A DNA stretch of 64,000 nucleotides, from assembly GCA_015522685.1 (NCBI GenBank), contig WALU01000032.1, positions 1 to 64,000 of the forward strand. The letters run 5' to 3'. Below are positions 1-8,434 of the stretch, piece after piece. Source of the stretch: Thermoproteota archaeon. GTDB taxonomy: Archaea; Korarchaeota; Korarchaeia; Korarchaeales; Korarchaeaceae. Position 1 is the first letter of the stretch. The number at the start of each line of letters is the position of its first letter. A model generated the notes under the pieces. The model saw only the letters and a list, made by a program, of their open reading frames with translations, was not told the origin of the DNA and did no database searches. A program made the translations under genes and the position numbers.

Positions 1-70
1 GCATTCATTGGGGGGACTAGCAGAGATTGTACTCTCTTATTTAGCAGCTTTTTCTTCATCACTACAGTAA
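1..70 (+). CDS. Possible 3' end of an upstream gene (partial)
   Basis: The second forward frame is open from the window edge to a TAA at 68-70 and encodes a hydrophobic C-terminus (about 22 residues, including GGLAEIVLSYLAAF). It could be the last membrane segment of a protein that begins outside the window. The stretch is too short to identify a family, and chance is possible. Confidence 0.3.
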   Translation, partial: HSLGGLAEIVLSYLAAFSSSLQ

Positions 71-219
71 TTAATTAAAGAATAGCATTAAATATTAGTA
101 TCATTAATCTTAGTATAATAGAATATTATTTATCTAATGATCTTTTCTTTTAAAGCATGAGTTCATATCATGGTATATAAGACAAGAAGGTTATTCCTAA
201 TTCTCTCAGGCTCCGAAAA

Positions 220-228
220 TTATATATA
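220..228 (+). promoter_or_regulatory. TATA box with BRE-like purines
   Basis: TTATATATA is preceded by CGAAA, an archaeal BRE/TATA arrangement. Transcription would start about 25 bases downstream, near 250. That leaves the GTG codons at 252 or 261 as usable starts for the downstream gene and argues against the GTG at 231. Confidence 0.55.
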
Positions 229-260
229 GGGTGTTCACGCTAAGCAACGCGGTGTTGGCA

Positions 261-494
261 GTGGTTGAGATAACATGTCCAGCTTGTGGTTATGAGTTTT
301 ATTTGGATGAGGAAGATTACGAAGGTGAAATACAGTGCCCCAATTGTGGCGCTCTTCTAAAGGTTAAAATAGAGAGGGGGGAGGTCAAGGAGATCCTGCC
401 TCTAGAAGAAGGAATAGAAGAGGAAGAATGGATCGAGGATGAGGATTTTTGGGAAGATGATGAGGATGAGGATTTTTGGGAAGATGAGTTCTAA
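261..494 (+). CDS. LysW-like zinc-ribbon protein with acidic, duplicated tail
   Basis: A small protein of 77 residues from GTG 261, or 87 from GTG 231. It has an N-terminal zinc ribbon (CPACGYEF, then CPNCGALLKV), matching the layout of LysW, the amino-group carrier of the archaeal lysine/arginine route. LysW proteins end in EDWGE, whose last Glu is the attachment site. Here the C-terminus is instead a very acidic tail in which a 9-residue unit DEDFWEDDE is repeated almost exactly, ending DEF. No lys or arg biosynthesis genes are nearby. It may be a LysW relative used as a carrier or adaptor, or an unrelated acidic zinc-ribbon protein. The start is chosen from promoter distance and fit to LysW length. 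Confidence 0.6.
   Translation: MVEITCPACGYEFYLDEEDYEGEIQCPNCGALLKVKIERGEVKEILPLEEGIEEEEWIEDEDFWEDDEDEDFWEDEF
438..491 (+). repeat. 27-bp in-frame tandem duplication
   Basis: Two copies of a 27-bp unit (438-464 and 465-491) differ only at the last few bases. They duplicate nine codons (DEDFWEDDE / DEDFWEDEF) at the C-terminus of the LysW-like protein. Confidence 0.85.
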
Positions 495-546
495 AATAGA
501 TAGATCATCTACTTAGTTATTATTCGATAAAAAGGAGAGAAGAGAG

Positions 547-1536
547 TTAATACCCTGCTCTCTTTAGTAGGGCCTCCCACTGCTTATCTATCCATCCTTG
601 GAACTTATCTATCATCCACTTATTTTCTGGCTTGAACATATGCCTAAATCTTCCCTGGAGCTTTAGATATTCTTCAATAGGCTTCTTTCTGGCTGGATTC
701 TTGGCTATAGAGATGCTAGGACCAGTTAATCTATATTCTCTATTAGTAACTTCATAGAGGGGGAAGACGCATGTTTCTACCGCTAGCCTCATGATTTTCA
801 CAGTATCTTCTGGGGCGCTTCCCCACCCTAGAGGGCAGGTGGAGAACGCGTGGATGAAAGCGGGACCGTCAGCTTCAAATCCCTTTCTAAGCTTGGCTAT
901 AGCATCATTCCAATATGCTGAGGATATCGTAGCAGCATATGGTATCTGATGAGCCACTATTATATCCATTATTGGCTTCTTGAAAAGAGGTTTACCCTTT
1001 ATTACCTTACCTACAGGAGTGGTAGTGGTTCTAGCTCCAAATGGGGTGCCTCCAGATCTCTGGATTCCTGTATTCATGTAAGCCTCATTATCATATAGCA
1101 CGTACATGAATTTGTGTCTTCTTTCGAAAGCTCCAGATATCGATTGAATTCCTATATCGTAAGTCCCACCATCTCCTCCCAGCACTACTATGTCATAATC
1201 AAGCTCAACATCAGGATCATTAGCGAATCTACCTACCCTAGAAAGTTTCTTCCTGGCAGCTTCAACTCCTGATGCTACAGCTGCAGCATTCTCGAATGCA
1301 TTATGGGCCCAAGGAACATTCCATGATGTATATGGGAATATCGTCGTAGCTACTTCAACGCAACCAGTCGCATTTATCCAGACTATCGACTTTCTCGCAG
1401 CCATGGCAATCTGCCTAATTATTATTCCAGCCCCACAGCCCGCGCATAGTCTATGGCCGGATTCAACAGGCCTAGTTTTCAATTCTCTTCTTGCTAACTC
1501 CTTAATATTTGGTCTCCAAACAGACTGAGTGGCCAT
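547..1536 (-). CDS. porB: Pyruvate:ferredoxin oxidoreductase, beta subunit
   Basis: This is the thiamine-diphosphate-binding subunit of the four-subunit enzyme that oxidises pyruvate to acetyl-CoA and CO2 with ferredoxin as acceptor. The N-terminal GHRLCAGCGAG carries conserved cysteines for the subunit's Fe-S cluster. GGDGGTYDIG at about residue 120 followed by NEAYMNTG forms the ThDP/Mg binding signature. At 329 residues it is full length for archaeal PorB. It is the last gene of porG-porD-porA-porB, and its ATG overlaps the porA stop (TAATG), so translation is probably coupled. A related 2-oxoacid specificity cannot be excluded from sequence alone. Confidence 0.93.
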   Translation of the reverse strand: MATQSVWRPNIKELARRELKTRPVESGHRLCAGCGAGIIIRQIAMAARKSIVWINATGCVEVATTIFPYTSWNVPWAHNAFENAAAVASGVEAARKKLSRVGRFANDPDVELDYDIVVLGGDGGTYDIGIQSISGAFERRHKFMYVLYDNEAYMNTGIQRSGGTPFGARTTTTPVGKVIKGKPLFKKPIMDIIVAHQIPYAATISSAYWNDAIAKLRKGFEADGPAFIHAFSTCPLGWGSAPEDTVKIMRLAVETCVFPLYEVTNREYRLTGPSISIAKNPARKKPIEEYLKLQGRFRHMFKPENKWMIDKFQGWIDKQWEALLKRAGY

Positions 1537-2768
1537 TATTCTCTCACCCCCAGATATTTAACAGTAGGATTCTCTGGCTCAACCTTTACCTCGAGTAATT
1601 CATTAAAAGCCTTAGCTATCAGTTTGGGAGATAACTCTCTTCCTCCTAGTCCATAAATATAGTTATAGACTGCTGGTTTAGAGAGAGAGCTATATAGAGC
1701 CGATCTTACCTCTAATGCTACCGGGCCTCCTTCTGCACCAAAACTAAGTGATCTATCAAGAACCCCGACAGCAGTTAATCCTGAAAGTTCCTTTCTTATT
1801 ATATCAGCTGGAAATGGTCTAAATACCCTCAATCTTATGGCTCCTACCTTCTTTCCATCTTCCCTTAGCTGGTCAACTACCTTCTTGACTACGCTCATGG
1901 CTGAGGAAAGACCTAAAATTACTACATCAGCATCCTCAGTCCTATAAGGAATCATATGAACTGGCTCATAAGATCTACCACTAATTTCTCCATACTCCTT
2001 ATGAGCCTTCTCTATTACTGGGATCGATGCCTTCATTGCTTCATTTTGTTGAACTTTATGCTCGAAGTAATAGTCATAAAGATCTAGTGGACCAATTGAT
2101 ACAGGGTACTTTGGATTTAGCATAAGAGGAACTTCCTTCTCTCCATGAATCTCAGGTAGCTTTATTCTTGGGATTTCCCTTATCCCAACAAAGTTTGATA
2201 TGGCCTCATCAGGCAGAACAGAAACATTCTGTAGGGTATGAGATATAGTAAAACCATCCAAGGTTATCATAACAGGTAGCATTGCCTCCTCAGCTATCCT
2301 AAATGCCATTATCGTATTATCATAAGCTTCTTGGGCATCCTCGCTATATATTTGAATCCATCCAGAATCTCTGGCTCCCATGCTATCACTATGATCATTG
2401 TGAATGTTTATTGGAGCACTCAAAGCTCTATTAGCTACTGTCATGACAACAGGTGTTCTAGTAGAAGCTACTATATACAATATTTCCCACATAAGAGCCA
2501 AACCATTAGCAGCAGTTGCTGTAAAGGCTCTCGCACCTGCTAATGCAGCTCCCCAGCTAGCACTAAGGGCGCTGTGCTCGCTTTCAACCTTAACAAATTC
2601 TAGATCAACTTCTCCATTATGAATGAACTCTGATATCTTCTCAACTATTATGGTCTGAGGTGTTATAGGGTAGGCAGCAACTACATCCACATTGCTCTGC
2701 TTAACAGCCCATGCAACAGCCTCATCGCCATTTAATGCCATCATAGCTTGCTCTCCATAATCCTGCAT
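1536..2768 (-). CDS. porA: Pyruvate:ferredoxin oxidoreductase, alpha subunit
   Basis: About 410 residues, with the AAYPITPQT motif near the N-terminus and an ESEHSALSAS segment typical of the PorA pyrimidine-binding domain. The C-terminal third (LDRSLSFGAEGGP) matches the PorA domain II region. It partners with the beta subunit to form the catalytic core. The ATG at 2768 is preferred over the adjacent GTG at 2771. It lies 18 bases after porD in the same operon. Confidence 0.93.
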   Translation of the reverse strand: MQDYGEQAMMALNGDEAVAWAVKQSNVDVVAAYPITPQTIIVEKISEFIHNGEVDLEFVKVESEHSALSASWGAALAGARAFTATAANGLALMWEILYIVASTRTPVVMTVANRALSAPINIHNDHSDSMGARDSGWIQIYSEDAQEAYDNTIMAFRIAEEAMLPVMITLDGFTISHTLQNVSVLPDEAISNFVGIREIPRIKLPEIHGEKEVPLMLNPKYPVSIGPLDLYDYYFEHKVQQNEAMKASIPVIEKAHKEYGEISGRSYEPVHMIPYRTEDADVVILGLSSAMSVVKKVVDQLREDGKKVGAIRLRVFRPFPADIIRKELSGLTAVGVLDRSLSFGAEGGPVALEVRSALYSSLSKPAVYNYIYGLGGRELSPKLIAKAFNELLEVKVEPENPTVKYLGVRE

Positions 2769-2786
2769 CACTATATAACCACCTTC

Positions 2787-3062
2787 TCAAACTCTAATAA
2801 GCTCTATAGCTTTAGTAGGGCACTCAGCCACACAGATGCCACATCCTTTGCAATGGCCTAAGTCAGGGACTGGGACTCCCTCCCCATCCCACCTGTAGAC
2901 ACTATCAGGACAGTACATCCAGCAGAGTCCGCATTTTATGCACTTTGATTCATTTATTTTAGGCTGAAAAACGGCCCATTCACCTGTAGGATACTCCTTA
3001 GAACTCAGAAAGGGAACAGCAGCTATAGGGACTTCCTTCCAACCTATCATAGGGGTACTCAT
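2787..3062 (-). CDS. porD: Pyruvate:ferredoxin oxidoreductase, delta (ferredoxin) subunit
   Basis: A 91-residue subunit with two [4Fe-4S] motifs of the form CxxCxxCxxxC: CIKCGLCWMYCP at about 40-51 and CKGCGICVAECP in the C-terminal third. It carries electrons from the catalytic subunits to external ferredoxin. Its ATG overlaps the porG stop (ATGA), so the two are translationally coupled. The length and the spacer between the two clusters are normal for PorD. Confidence 0.93.
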   Translation of the reverse strand: MSTPMIGWKEVPIAAVPFLSSKEYPTGEWAVFQPKINESKCIKCGLCWMYCPDSVYRWDGEGVPVPDLGHCKGCGICVAECPTKAIELIRV

Positions 3063-3646
3063 ACACTAACCACCTCCTTAGCAGGGTCTACCTTAGCCTC
3101 CTTCATGGCTCTCTTGAATGCACTTATATTCTTCTCGCCTACAGCCCCGGGCCACCTCCATAGAATTCCCTTCTCCAAGTACTCAGTAGGTAGAATTTTT
3201 GTAGCAGCTAGTAATACACCTAGCATCGTGGTGTTAGGAGAAGCTCTTCCTACCTCCTCTAACGCTATTGTTGTGGCATATACTGTCCATACGTTAACCT
3301 CTCCTGGTAGATTTAGCTTCTTCCTTAAATTAAGCGGCTCTTTCTCGCTATTAGCAAGGAAGTAACCTCCCTTCTTTAAACCACCTAGAAGAGAAGAAAG
3401 ATATCTCTGCTTTAGCAAGCTTGGGTCTATTACTATAACTATATCTGGTTCATATATTGGACCTCTATCGACTATCGGTACATTATCTATCCTGTTAAAA
3501 GCTGTTACAGGCCCACCAATCCTCTCGGGACCAAATTGCGGGAAAGACTGGGCATACTTCCCAGCCTTAATGGCAGAATATGCAAGTACCGCAGAACCGC
3601 TCCAAACTCCTTGCCCACCTCTACCATGCCATCTTATCTCTATCAG
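3059..3646 (-). CDS. porG: Pyruvate:ferredoxin oxidoreductase, gamma subunit (probable CTG start)
   Basis: The reading frame extends upstream of the first conventional start (a TTG at 3418, internal to the domain) to a stop at about 3665. It covers the whole gamma domain, including HGRGGQGVW, SFPQFGPER and GGPVTAFNRID. The first residues read (L/M)IEIRWHGRGGQG, and PorG homologues begin MIEIR, so the initiator is most likely the CTG at 3644-3646. A ribosome binding site AAGGTGGT (3653-3660) sits about 7 bases upstream of it. No ATG, GTG or TTG lies between the upstream stop and the conserved motif. The 195-residue product has the expected length. First gene of the por operon. Confidence 0.85.
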   Translation of the reverse strand: MIEIRWHGRGGQGVWSGSAVLAYSAIKAGKYAQSFPQFGPERIGGPVTAFNRIDNVPIVDRGPIYEPDIVIVIDPSLLKQRYLSSLLGGLKKGGYFLANSEKEPLNLRKKLNLPGEVNVWTVYATTIALEEVGRASPNTTMLGVLLAATKILPTEYLEKGILWRWPGAVGEKNISAFKRAMKEAKVDPAKEVVSV

Positions 3647-3690
3647 GGGCGACCACCTTACATATCATCAAGTGACAGAGTAAAAAGATA

Positions 3691-3700
3691 CATATATCTT
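3691..3700 (-). promoter_or_regulatory. Probable TATA box of the por operon
   Basis: On the minus strand the sequence reads AAGATATATG. A transcript starting about 25 bases downstream (near 3670) would have a short leader carrying the AAGGTGGT ribosome binding site and then the proposed CTG start of porG. Confidence 0.45.
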
Positions 3701-3849
3701 AAGCTGCTCTTTATACAAATATATTTCCAATAAATCATATAAAATTATATAATATACTGGTATTTATCTTGCATATGGAATTATATAGCAAATTATATGT
3801 AAAAAAGACATCAATAAATAGAAAAAAATAATAAATAAATGGAAGCTGG

Positions 3850-4398
3850 CTAGGATAAAGTGTTTTTTCTTATTAATCTATCTGCTATAAATAGAAGTGT
3901 GATCGCTGTCGCAGCTTCTGTGGTGGGACCTATAGCAAATATCCCACCGCCAGCTACTGGAATAAATAAGCCTAAGATTCCAATAACGATCGCTTCCATA
4001 GGGCTTAAACCAAAAATCATGTATAAGGTGCATGAGGTTGCTATATCATAAAGAAAGGTGGATAAATAAGCTAAAATAAATAAAAGGAGCCTACTCTTAG
4101 GCCAAACTTTTGACCATAAAGCTCCTAGCAGTCCAGCAGTACCCCCATCGACTATGGTCCACAGACCTAAACCTAAGAAACTATCGGAAACAAGAAAGGA
4201 GAGAAATCCAACTCCCATACCAACTTCTGCACCATATAGCATGCCAGATAGCATTGCGAATAGCAAAGGTAAGTTAATAAACTGGATAGGACCCACCAAA
4301 AGGTGCTTTCCTAACCTAGTGACAACTGATAAAGCCGTCCATATGCCTATCTGCGCGGTCACATTTGACAGAGATTTTTTCCTTTTTTCGTAAAACAT
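3850..4398 (-). CDS. ECF-transporter S-component-like membrane protein
   Basis: A 182-residue protein with about five to six hydrophobic helices. The features FINLPLLFAMLSGMLYG, GVGFLSFLVSDS and IVDGGTAGLLGALW resemble vitamin-specific S components of energy-coupling factor transporters (substrate-binding integral membrane subunit). The substrate cannot be told. No EcfA/EcfT genes are adjacent, so it would have to share a module encoded elsewhere. ATG start with AAGGT three bases upstream. It stands alone, opposite in direction to the following gene. Confidence 0.6.
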   Translation of the reverse strand: MFYEKRKKSLSNVTAQIGIWTALSVVTRLGKHLLVGPIQFINLPLLFAMLSGMLYGAEVGMGVGFLSFLVSDSFLGLGLWTIVDGGTAGLLGALWSKVWPKSRLLLFILAYLSTFLYDIATSCTLYMIFGLSPMEAIVIGILGLFIPVAGGGIFAIGPTTEAATAITLLFIADRLIRKNTLS

Positions 4399-4488
4399 TA
4401 CCTTTCTACCTCACTTCATCTTAATATATTGAAATTAACGCCGTTTTTTAGCAGTATGATCCCCCAGTAGGGTGTTAACATAATGGAA

Positions 4489-4496
4489 TTTAAATA
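4489..4496 (+). promoter_or_regulatory. TATA box for the PDO-surE operon
   Basis: TTTAAATA lies about 25 bases upstream of 4518, so the transcript of the downstream pair would have a very short leader or none. Confidence 0.45.
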
Positions 4497-4526
4497 GATA
4501 TAGGGACATAACCTCCGGTGGATAAC

Positions 4527-5237
4527 ATGAGCAATAATATTAACCCTCCTCAAAGGATAATCGATGATCAAACTGCAGCACAGCTCAAAGCTCGGTTTGA
4601 CTCAGAAATGCTTAGGCCAGTGGATTTATTAGTGTTTAAAGGAGTAGGAAACGAAGAGTATTCTAAATGGAGTGAACAATTGCTGGAAGAACTTAGCACG
4701 CTCTCTGATAAAATATCATATGAAGTGCATGATACTACTTTAGAGCCATCTCTAATAGAAGAGTATAATATCTCAAGGGCACCTACAATTCTTATAGATC
4801 CCAGAACTAACTATAAGATAAGGTATACAGGTGCTCCGGCGGGATATGAAGCATGGGCATTCGTTGAAACGATAATTCTAGTTAGCAGGGATGATAGCGG
4901 TCTCGCTGAGAGATCTAGGGAGATATTGAAAGAAGCCAAAAATTATGGAAAAGAGGCCCATGTAGCGATATTCGTTACACCTACATGTCCTTATTGCCCT
5001 CATCAGGTTCTTCTTGCTAATAAGTTCGCTATTGAGCTAAAGGGGATAGTAGAGGCTGATTGCGTCGAAGCTTACGAAAATCCTGAACTAGCTAATGCTT
5101 TTAGTGTTTCAGCTGTACCTCATAATGTAATTGCAATTAGAGAAAGCGACGAAGAGGAGGTGCCTAAAGAGATATCCATTGGAGTTCAGCCTGATGAGAA
5201 ATATGCGATGGATCTGATTAAGGCTATGAGGGACTGA
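4527..5237 (+). CDS. Protein disulfide oxidoreductase with one active site lost
   Basis: A two-thioredoxin-fold protein of the PDO (glutaredoxin-like) family found in thermophiles that stabilise cytoplasmic proteins with disulfides. The C-terminal fold has the CPYC active site (TPTCPYCPHQ, about residue 155) and the following FAIELKG helix. The N-terminal fold keeps the framework (SYEVHD, RAPTILI, GAPAGYEAWAF) but has no CxxC: the usual position reads KGVGNEEYSKW. Characterised PDOs usually have both. ATG 4527 has GGTGG five bases upstream, but GTG 4518, which matches the predicted transcript start, is an alternative. surE follows two bases after the stop, so they are co-transcribed. Confidence 0.85.
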   Translation: MSNNINPPQRIIDDQTAAQLKARFDSEMLRPVDLLVFKGVGNEEYSKWSEQLLEELSTLSDKISYEVHDTTLEPSLIEEYNISRAPTILIDPRTNYKIRYTGAPAGYEAWAFVETIILVSRDDSGLAERSREILKEAKNYGKEAHVAIFVTPTCPYCPHQVLLANKFAIELKGIVEADCVEAYENPELANAFSVSAVPHNVIAIRESDEEEVPKEISIGVQPDEKYAMDLIKAMRD

Positions 5238-5239
5238 AA

Positions 5240-6157
5240 ATGGGATTCACTATCCTGCTGACTAATGATGATGGCCTTCATTCTGCTCCTTTTAGGGCCT
5301 TCTGGGCAGGTCTCTTGGAGGCTAAATTAGGCAAGATTACTGTGGTAGTACCAGAGCATGAAATGAGCGCTGCTGGTAAAGGAATTACCCTCCATAAACC
5401 TTTAAGGATAAGGAAGCTTCCAGTAAAAGTTAAGGGCTTTGGATATAGAGAAGCGTTTACAGTAAGTGGAACACCCGGAGATGCTGTGACGATAGCTATG
5501 AAGTACATAATGAGTTCCGAGCCTGATGTAGTGGTCTCGGGCATAAACGTGGGGGATAACATAACCTTAGACAATATATTCACTAGCGGTACCATAGCTG
5601 CTGCTCTTCAGGGGACTATAATGGGCATAACCTCCTCCGCCTTCAGTGTAGAGATGCCGACAGGTCAGCCAAGCCGACCTGTCGATAGGTTCCTTATACA
5701 TGCAAAACTTGCTGCTAGAATAACAGAGTGGATGGCCAGTAAAGGTCTACCAGATGGGATAGATCTCCTCAATGTAAACTTTCCCTATACAATATCTGAG
5801 GATACACGCATAAGAATTACAAGGCTAGCTAGAATGAAGTTTGAGAACTATGTTTTAGAGAGAATAGATACAAGAGGCAACCCTTACTACTGGTTAGGAG
5901 GAAACCCCGTACCTGTAATGAAGAAGGATCGAGGAACTGATCTATATGCTCTCATGGTGGAAAGGTCAGTGTCTATAACTCCTATAACCCTAGACTTGAG
6001 TGCGAGGGAGATAGACTGCAAGGAACTTAATAGAAAAAGAAAGAGTGCCTTGGAAGAAATATATTCACTTGCAGAAATTCTAGGGGATTACTTAATTGAT
6101 GCACTTAGGGGATCAGACATTAAGAATAGCCAAACCTCCACTTCTAATATTCCTTAA
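5240..6157 (+). CDS. surE: 5'/3'-nucleotidase SurE
   Basis: A metal-dependent nucleoside-monophosphate phosphatase. The SurE signature is at the extreme N-terminus (ILLTNDDGLHS, metal-binding DD), followed by VVVPEHEMSAAGKGIT, VSGTPGDAV and VSGINVGDN, in the usual order. At 305 residues it is somewhat longer than the bacterial enzyme, as is common in archaea. It sits directly behind the PDO gene and its 3' end overlaps the convergent PPC-domain gene by 45 bases. Confidence 0.93.
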   Translation: MGFTILLTNDDGLHSAPFRAFWAGLLEAKLGKITVVVPEHEMSAAGKGITLHKPLRIRKLPVKVKGFGYREAFTVSGTPGDAVTIAMKYIMSSEPDVVVSGINVGDNITLDNIFTSGTIAAALQGTIMGITSSAFSVEMPTGQPSRPVDRFLIHAKLAARITEWMASKGLPDGIDLLNVNFPYTISEDTRIRITRLARMKFENYVLERIDTRGNPYYWLGGNPVPVMKKDRGTDLYALMVERSVSITPITLDLSAREIDCKELNRKRKSALEEIYSLAEILGDYLIDALRGSDIKNSQTSTSNIP

Positions 6158-6526
6158 TAACTCTCCTTTAAGTTCGAATATCGCTATCTCCGTAGTGCCG
6201 CCTACATATCCCTTAACTAAATGTCCTGCAACAACTCTATCTCTATTTCCTAGTACCACGTGCATATGAACAAAGGGTTCTCCTTCCTTCATGCTTATGT
6301 TACCCGTAAGAGATGCCAATTCCATCGGATCATCGACATTGAAGGTATTATATCGCTCCTTCTCTGGATTAAATATTGCTATCTCAGCTCTGCTGAGAAA
6401 TCCTAACCCATTTATAACTGCTGCTTTTATCCCATTATCCTTGCACACTTGTTTTATTGATGAAGCAACCTCCTCTCCTCTATCTATTCTCAAAATGTAA
6501 ACCTTCTTTATGCTAAAGGTTCTCAT
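6113..6526 (-). CDS. PPC/DUF296 domain protein
   Basis: A 137-residue single-domain protein of the plant-and-prokaryote-conserved (PPC, DUF296) family: an N-terminal YILRIDRGEEV, central AVINGLGFLSRAEI and the GEPFVHMHVVLG strand that in the family lines a trimeric metal-binding site, then GHLVKGYVGGTTEI. In plants this domain occurs in AT-hook DNA-binding proteins. The free-standing prokaryotic form has no settled function. It is followed closely by the SPFH-protein gene on the same strand (2-base gap), suggesting one transcript. Confidence 0.85.
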   Translation of the reverse strand: MRTFSIKKVYILRIDRGEEVASSIKQVCKDNGIKAAVINGLGFLSRAEIAIFNPEKERYNTFNVDDPMELASLTGNISMKEGEPFVHMHVVLGNRDRVVAGHLVKGYVGGTTEIAIFELKGELLRNIRSGGLAILNV

Positions 6527-6528
6527 AA

Positions 6529-7524
6529 TTAACCACCTCCCTTTGTTGCGATCGGATAAAGTACAGGAGTATTACCCCCACCAGCACTAACTATTATAGT
6601 AGCATTGGACTTTGCTATATCTTTTAATCCCTCCAAGTAAATAACTAGGGGTGCTATCTCCTCAGGATTAGCTCCTGAGCTAACTAATATTCTTATAGAT
6701 TTAGCGGTACCATTTGCCACTATCATCCTAGACTTAGCCTCACCTTCAGCTTCTAAGATTTTAGCCATTGAAGACGCATTAGCGAGTATTAATGTCCTAT
6801 TCTTATCATAATAGGCTGCTATCATTCTCTGCTGGGATGCCAACTTATCTTGGATTGCCTTAAGAAACTCATCTGGTAGCTTTATGTTCCTCACATAAAC
6901 TTCATCTATCACTATTCCTCCTGATGTTGTATTATCCTTATCAAAAACTTCTCCTAAGAAATTATATATCTCACTACTTATCTTATCGCGGGCGACAGGT
7001 ACTTCAGCTGCTTGATACCTAGATAGGACATCTCTCGCTACTTTCCTTATTTCTGGGACTATAAGCTTATCTTCATAATCTAAGGCTGGATACGATTCTA
7101 CTATCTTAGGTACCGAGCTTGGAACTATATGCCACCTCACAGTTAAATCAATCCACGCTTGGAGACCATCCTTAGTGAGTGATTCTATTGCTGGATAATC
7201 CCCTATAGCATTCCCATATCCATGTTTAACGGCATTGACATCGGTCCACATGTGAACAGCATCTGTAGCGATATATATCTTCTTAACAGATTGCCAGGGC
7301 ATCTTAAATGTCACCTTAGGTCCTATTACTGGCTGAGAGATCACACCAGTGAATGGATCAACTGTAACAGCAACATAACCGAGCTCAATTGTGTATATAC
7401 TGAGGAAAGCTACTATAAGGGCAATTATTACTACTCCTGCTGCTATTATTGCTTTACTGCTAATTTTAGGTTGATAAGGGATCCCCGGCGTATAAACAGG
7501 TATTTCATCATCTCTCCTAGGCAT
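6529..7524 (-). CDS. SPFH/band-7 (prohibitin-like) membrane protein
   Basis: After a short basic N-terminus there is one membrane segment (AIIAAGVVIIALIVAFLSI), then a band-7 domain (ELGYVAVTVDPFTG through the IPEIRKVARDVLSRY-type helix) and a C-terminal coiled-coil region rich in Ala/Glu/Lys (ILEAEGEAKSRMI). Family members form large membrane-bound oligomers that organise membrane domains or proteases. ATG 7524 is preferred because GAGGGG lies four bases upstream; a TTG at 7536 would add four residues. No NfeD-type protease partner is adjacent. Confidence 0.85.
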   Translation of the reverse strand: MPRRDDEIPVYTPGIPYQPKISSKAIIAAGVVIIALIVAFLSIYTIELGYVAVTVDPFTGVISQPVIGPKVTFKMPWQSVKKIYIATDAVHMWTDVNAVKHGYGNAIGDYPAIESLTKDGLQAWIDLTVRWHIVPSSVPKIVESYPALDYEDKLIVPEIRKVARDVLSRYQAAEVPVARDKISSEIYNFLGEVFDKDNTTSGGIVIDEVYVRNIKLPDEFLKAIQDKLASQQRMIAAYYDKNRTLILANASSMAKILEAEGEAKSRMIVANGTAKSIRILVSSGANPEEIAPLVIYLEGLKDIAKSNATIIVSAGGGNTPVLYPIATKGGG

Positions 7525-7581
7525 TCTGCCCCTCAATATACTACTAAATGTGATTGAGCTATAAAGTTGTGTCAGGCCTAC

Positions 7582-8355
7582 TTATCCATGATAAGGAAGT
7601 CCCTTTTCCTCTTCCTCCCCTGGCTTGTATTCTTCGCTTCCTCCCAGTTTTATCTCCTCTTTAATCATCCCTTCTGCAGCCTCAGCTTCTTTTTCCAGTT
7701 CTTCTAGATCTATATTTAGATTGTAAAGCTTATCAATAACTTCAAGAACCATTTTAGAGGCCTTTGGATCTGGAAAAGCACCACTTGTTGTCCCTAAGAG
7801 GCAAGCGCTAGCAATCTCCCTCAAATCAGCCAGCCCAACTAGGAGGCCAGCAGCTCCAGTAACATATCCCTCTGCTAGTGGCTGGACTCCTACCTCTTTT
7901 AACCTCTTCATGAAGTCGTCGTTATTTGTGCACGTAAAAACGCCTTTAATATCAGGGGATCCCGGGACATACCCCCCCATAGTTATTATTGTAGATGCTC
8001 CAAGCTCCTGAGAGTAATCTAGGACTAGTTCTCCTACCTTGTACTGTCCGAAAGCTATAGGCTGTACTTCAGACGTTAGTACGAGTAAGTCCCTTTCAGG
8101 ACCCTCTGCAAGGTGTATATCATAACTAGGAGGTTGTATATCCTGGACATCCCCCCCTTCAATCCTAATACCGGATGATCCATCTGGCAGGGGAAGGTAG
8201 TCGCTATATATCACAGCTATCTTCTTGGCATCGAACTTCCTTATTAGGTAACTTGCAGCGATTTTCCCAACTAATCCCAGACCAGGTACTCCTTGGATTA
8301 GGACAGGATTCTTGGGTTTAACTTCTTCCAGCTTCACTAGCTCTATATAGGCCAA
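7582..8355 (-). CDS. PAC2-family protein (proteasome assembly chaperone-like)
   Basis: The PAC2 fold is shown by VLIQGVPGLGLVGKIAASYLI at the N-terminus, LVLTSEVQPI in the middle, and GAAGLLVGLADLR with LLGTTSGAFPDPKAS towards the end. Archaeal relatives (PbaA/PbaB) and eukaryotic PAC2 help assemble 20S proteasome alpha rings; this role is assumed by family. The last 40 residues are very acidic (EEEEKG near the end). A second PAC2 gene lies at 11384-12151. Confidence 0.85.
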   Translation of the reverse strand: MAYIELVKLEEVKPKNPVLIQGVPGLGLVGKIAASYLIRKFDAKKIAVIYSDYLPLPDGSSGIRIEGGDVQDIQPPSYDIHLAEGPERDLLVLTSEVQPIAFGQYKVGELVLDYSQELGASTIITMGGYVPGSPDIKGVFTCTNNDDFMKRLKEVGVQPLAEGYVTGAAGLLVGLADLREIASACLLGTTSGAFPDPKASKMVLEVIDKLYNLNIDLEELEKEAEAAEGMIKEEIKLGGSEEYKPGEEEEKGLPYHG

Positions 8356-8434
8356 GTGACATCCCTTTCTTAAAGTACCTAACTCAATATTAAACTAATG
8401 AATTTCTATTAAGGACGATATGGAGAGGAGAATC

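Noticed and set aside
2331..2622. Plus-strand open frames inside porA
   Set aside because: They are antisense shadows of a well-conserved enzyme gene with no ribosome binding site or family motif.
3059..3418. The 119-codon version of porG beginning at TTG 3418
   Set aside because: It lacks the conserved GRGGQG N-terminal half, which is present in frame upstream.
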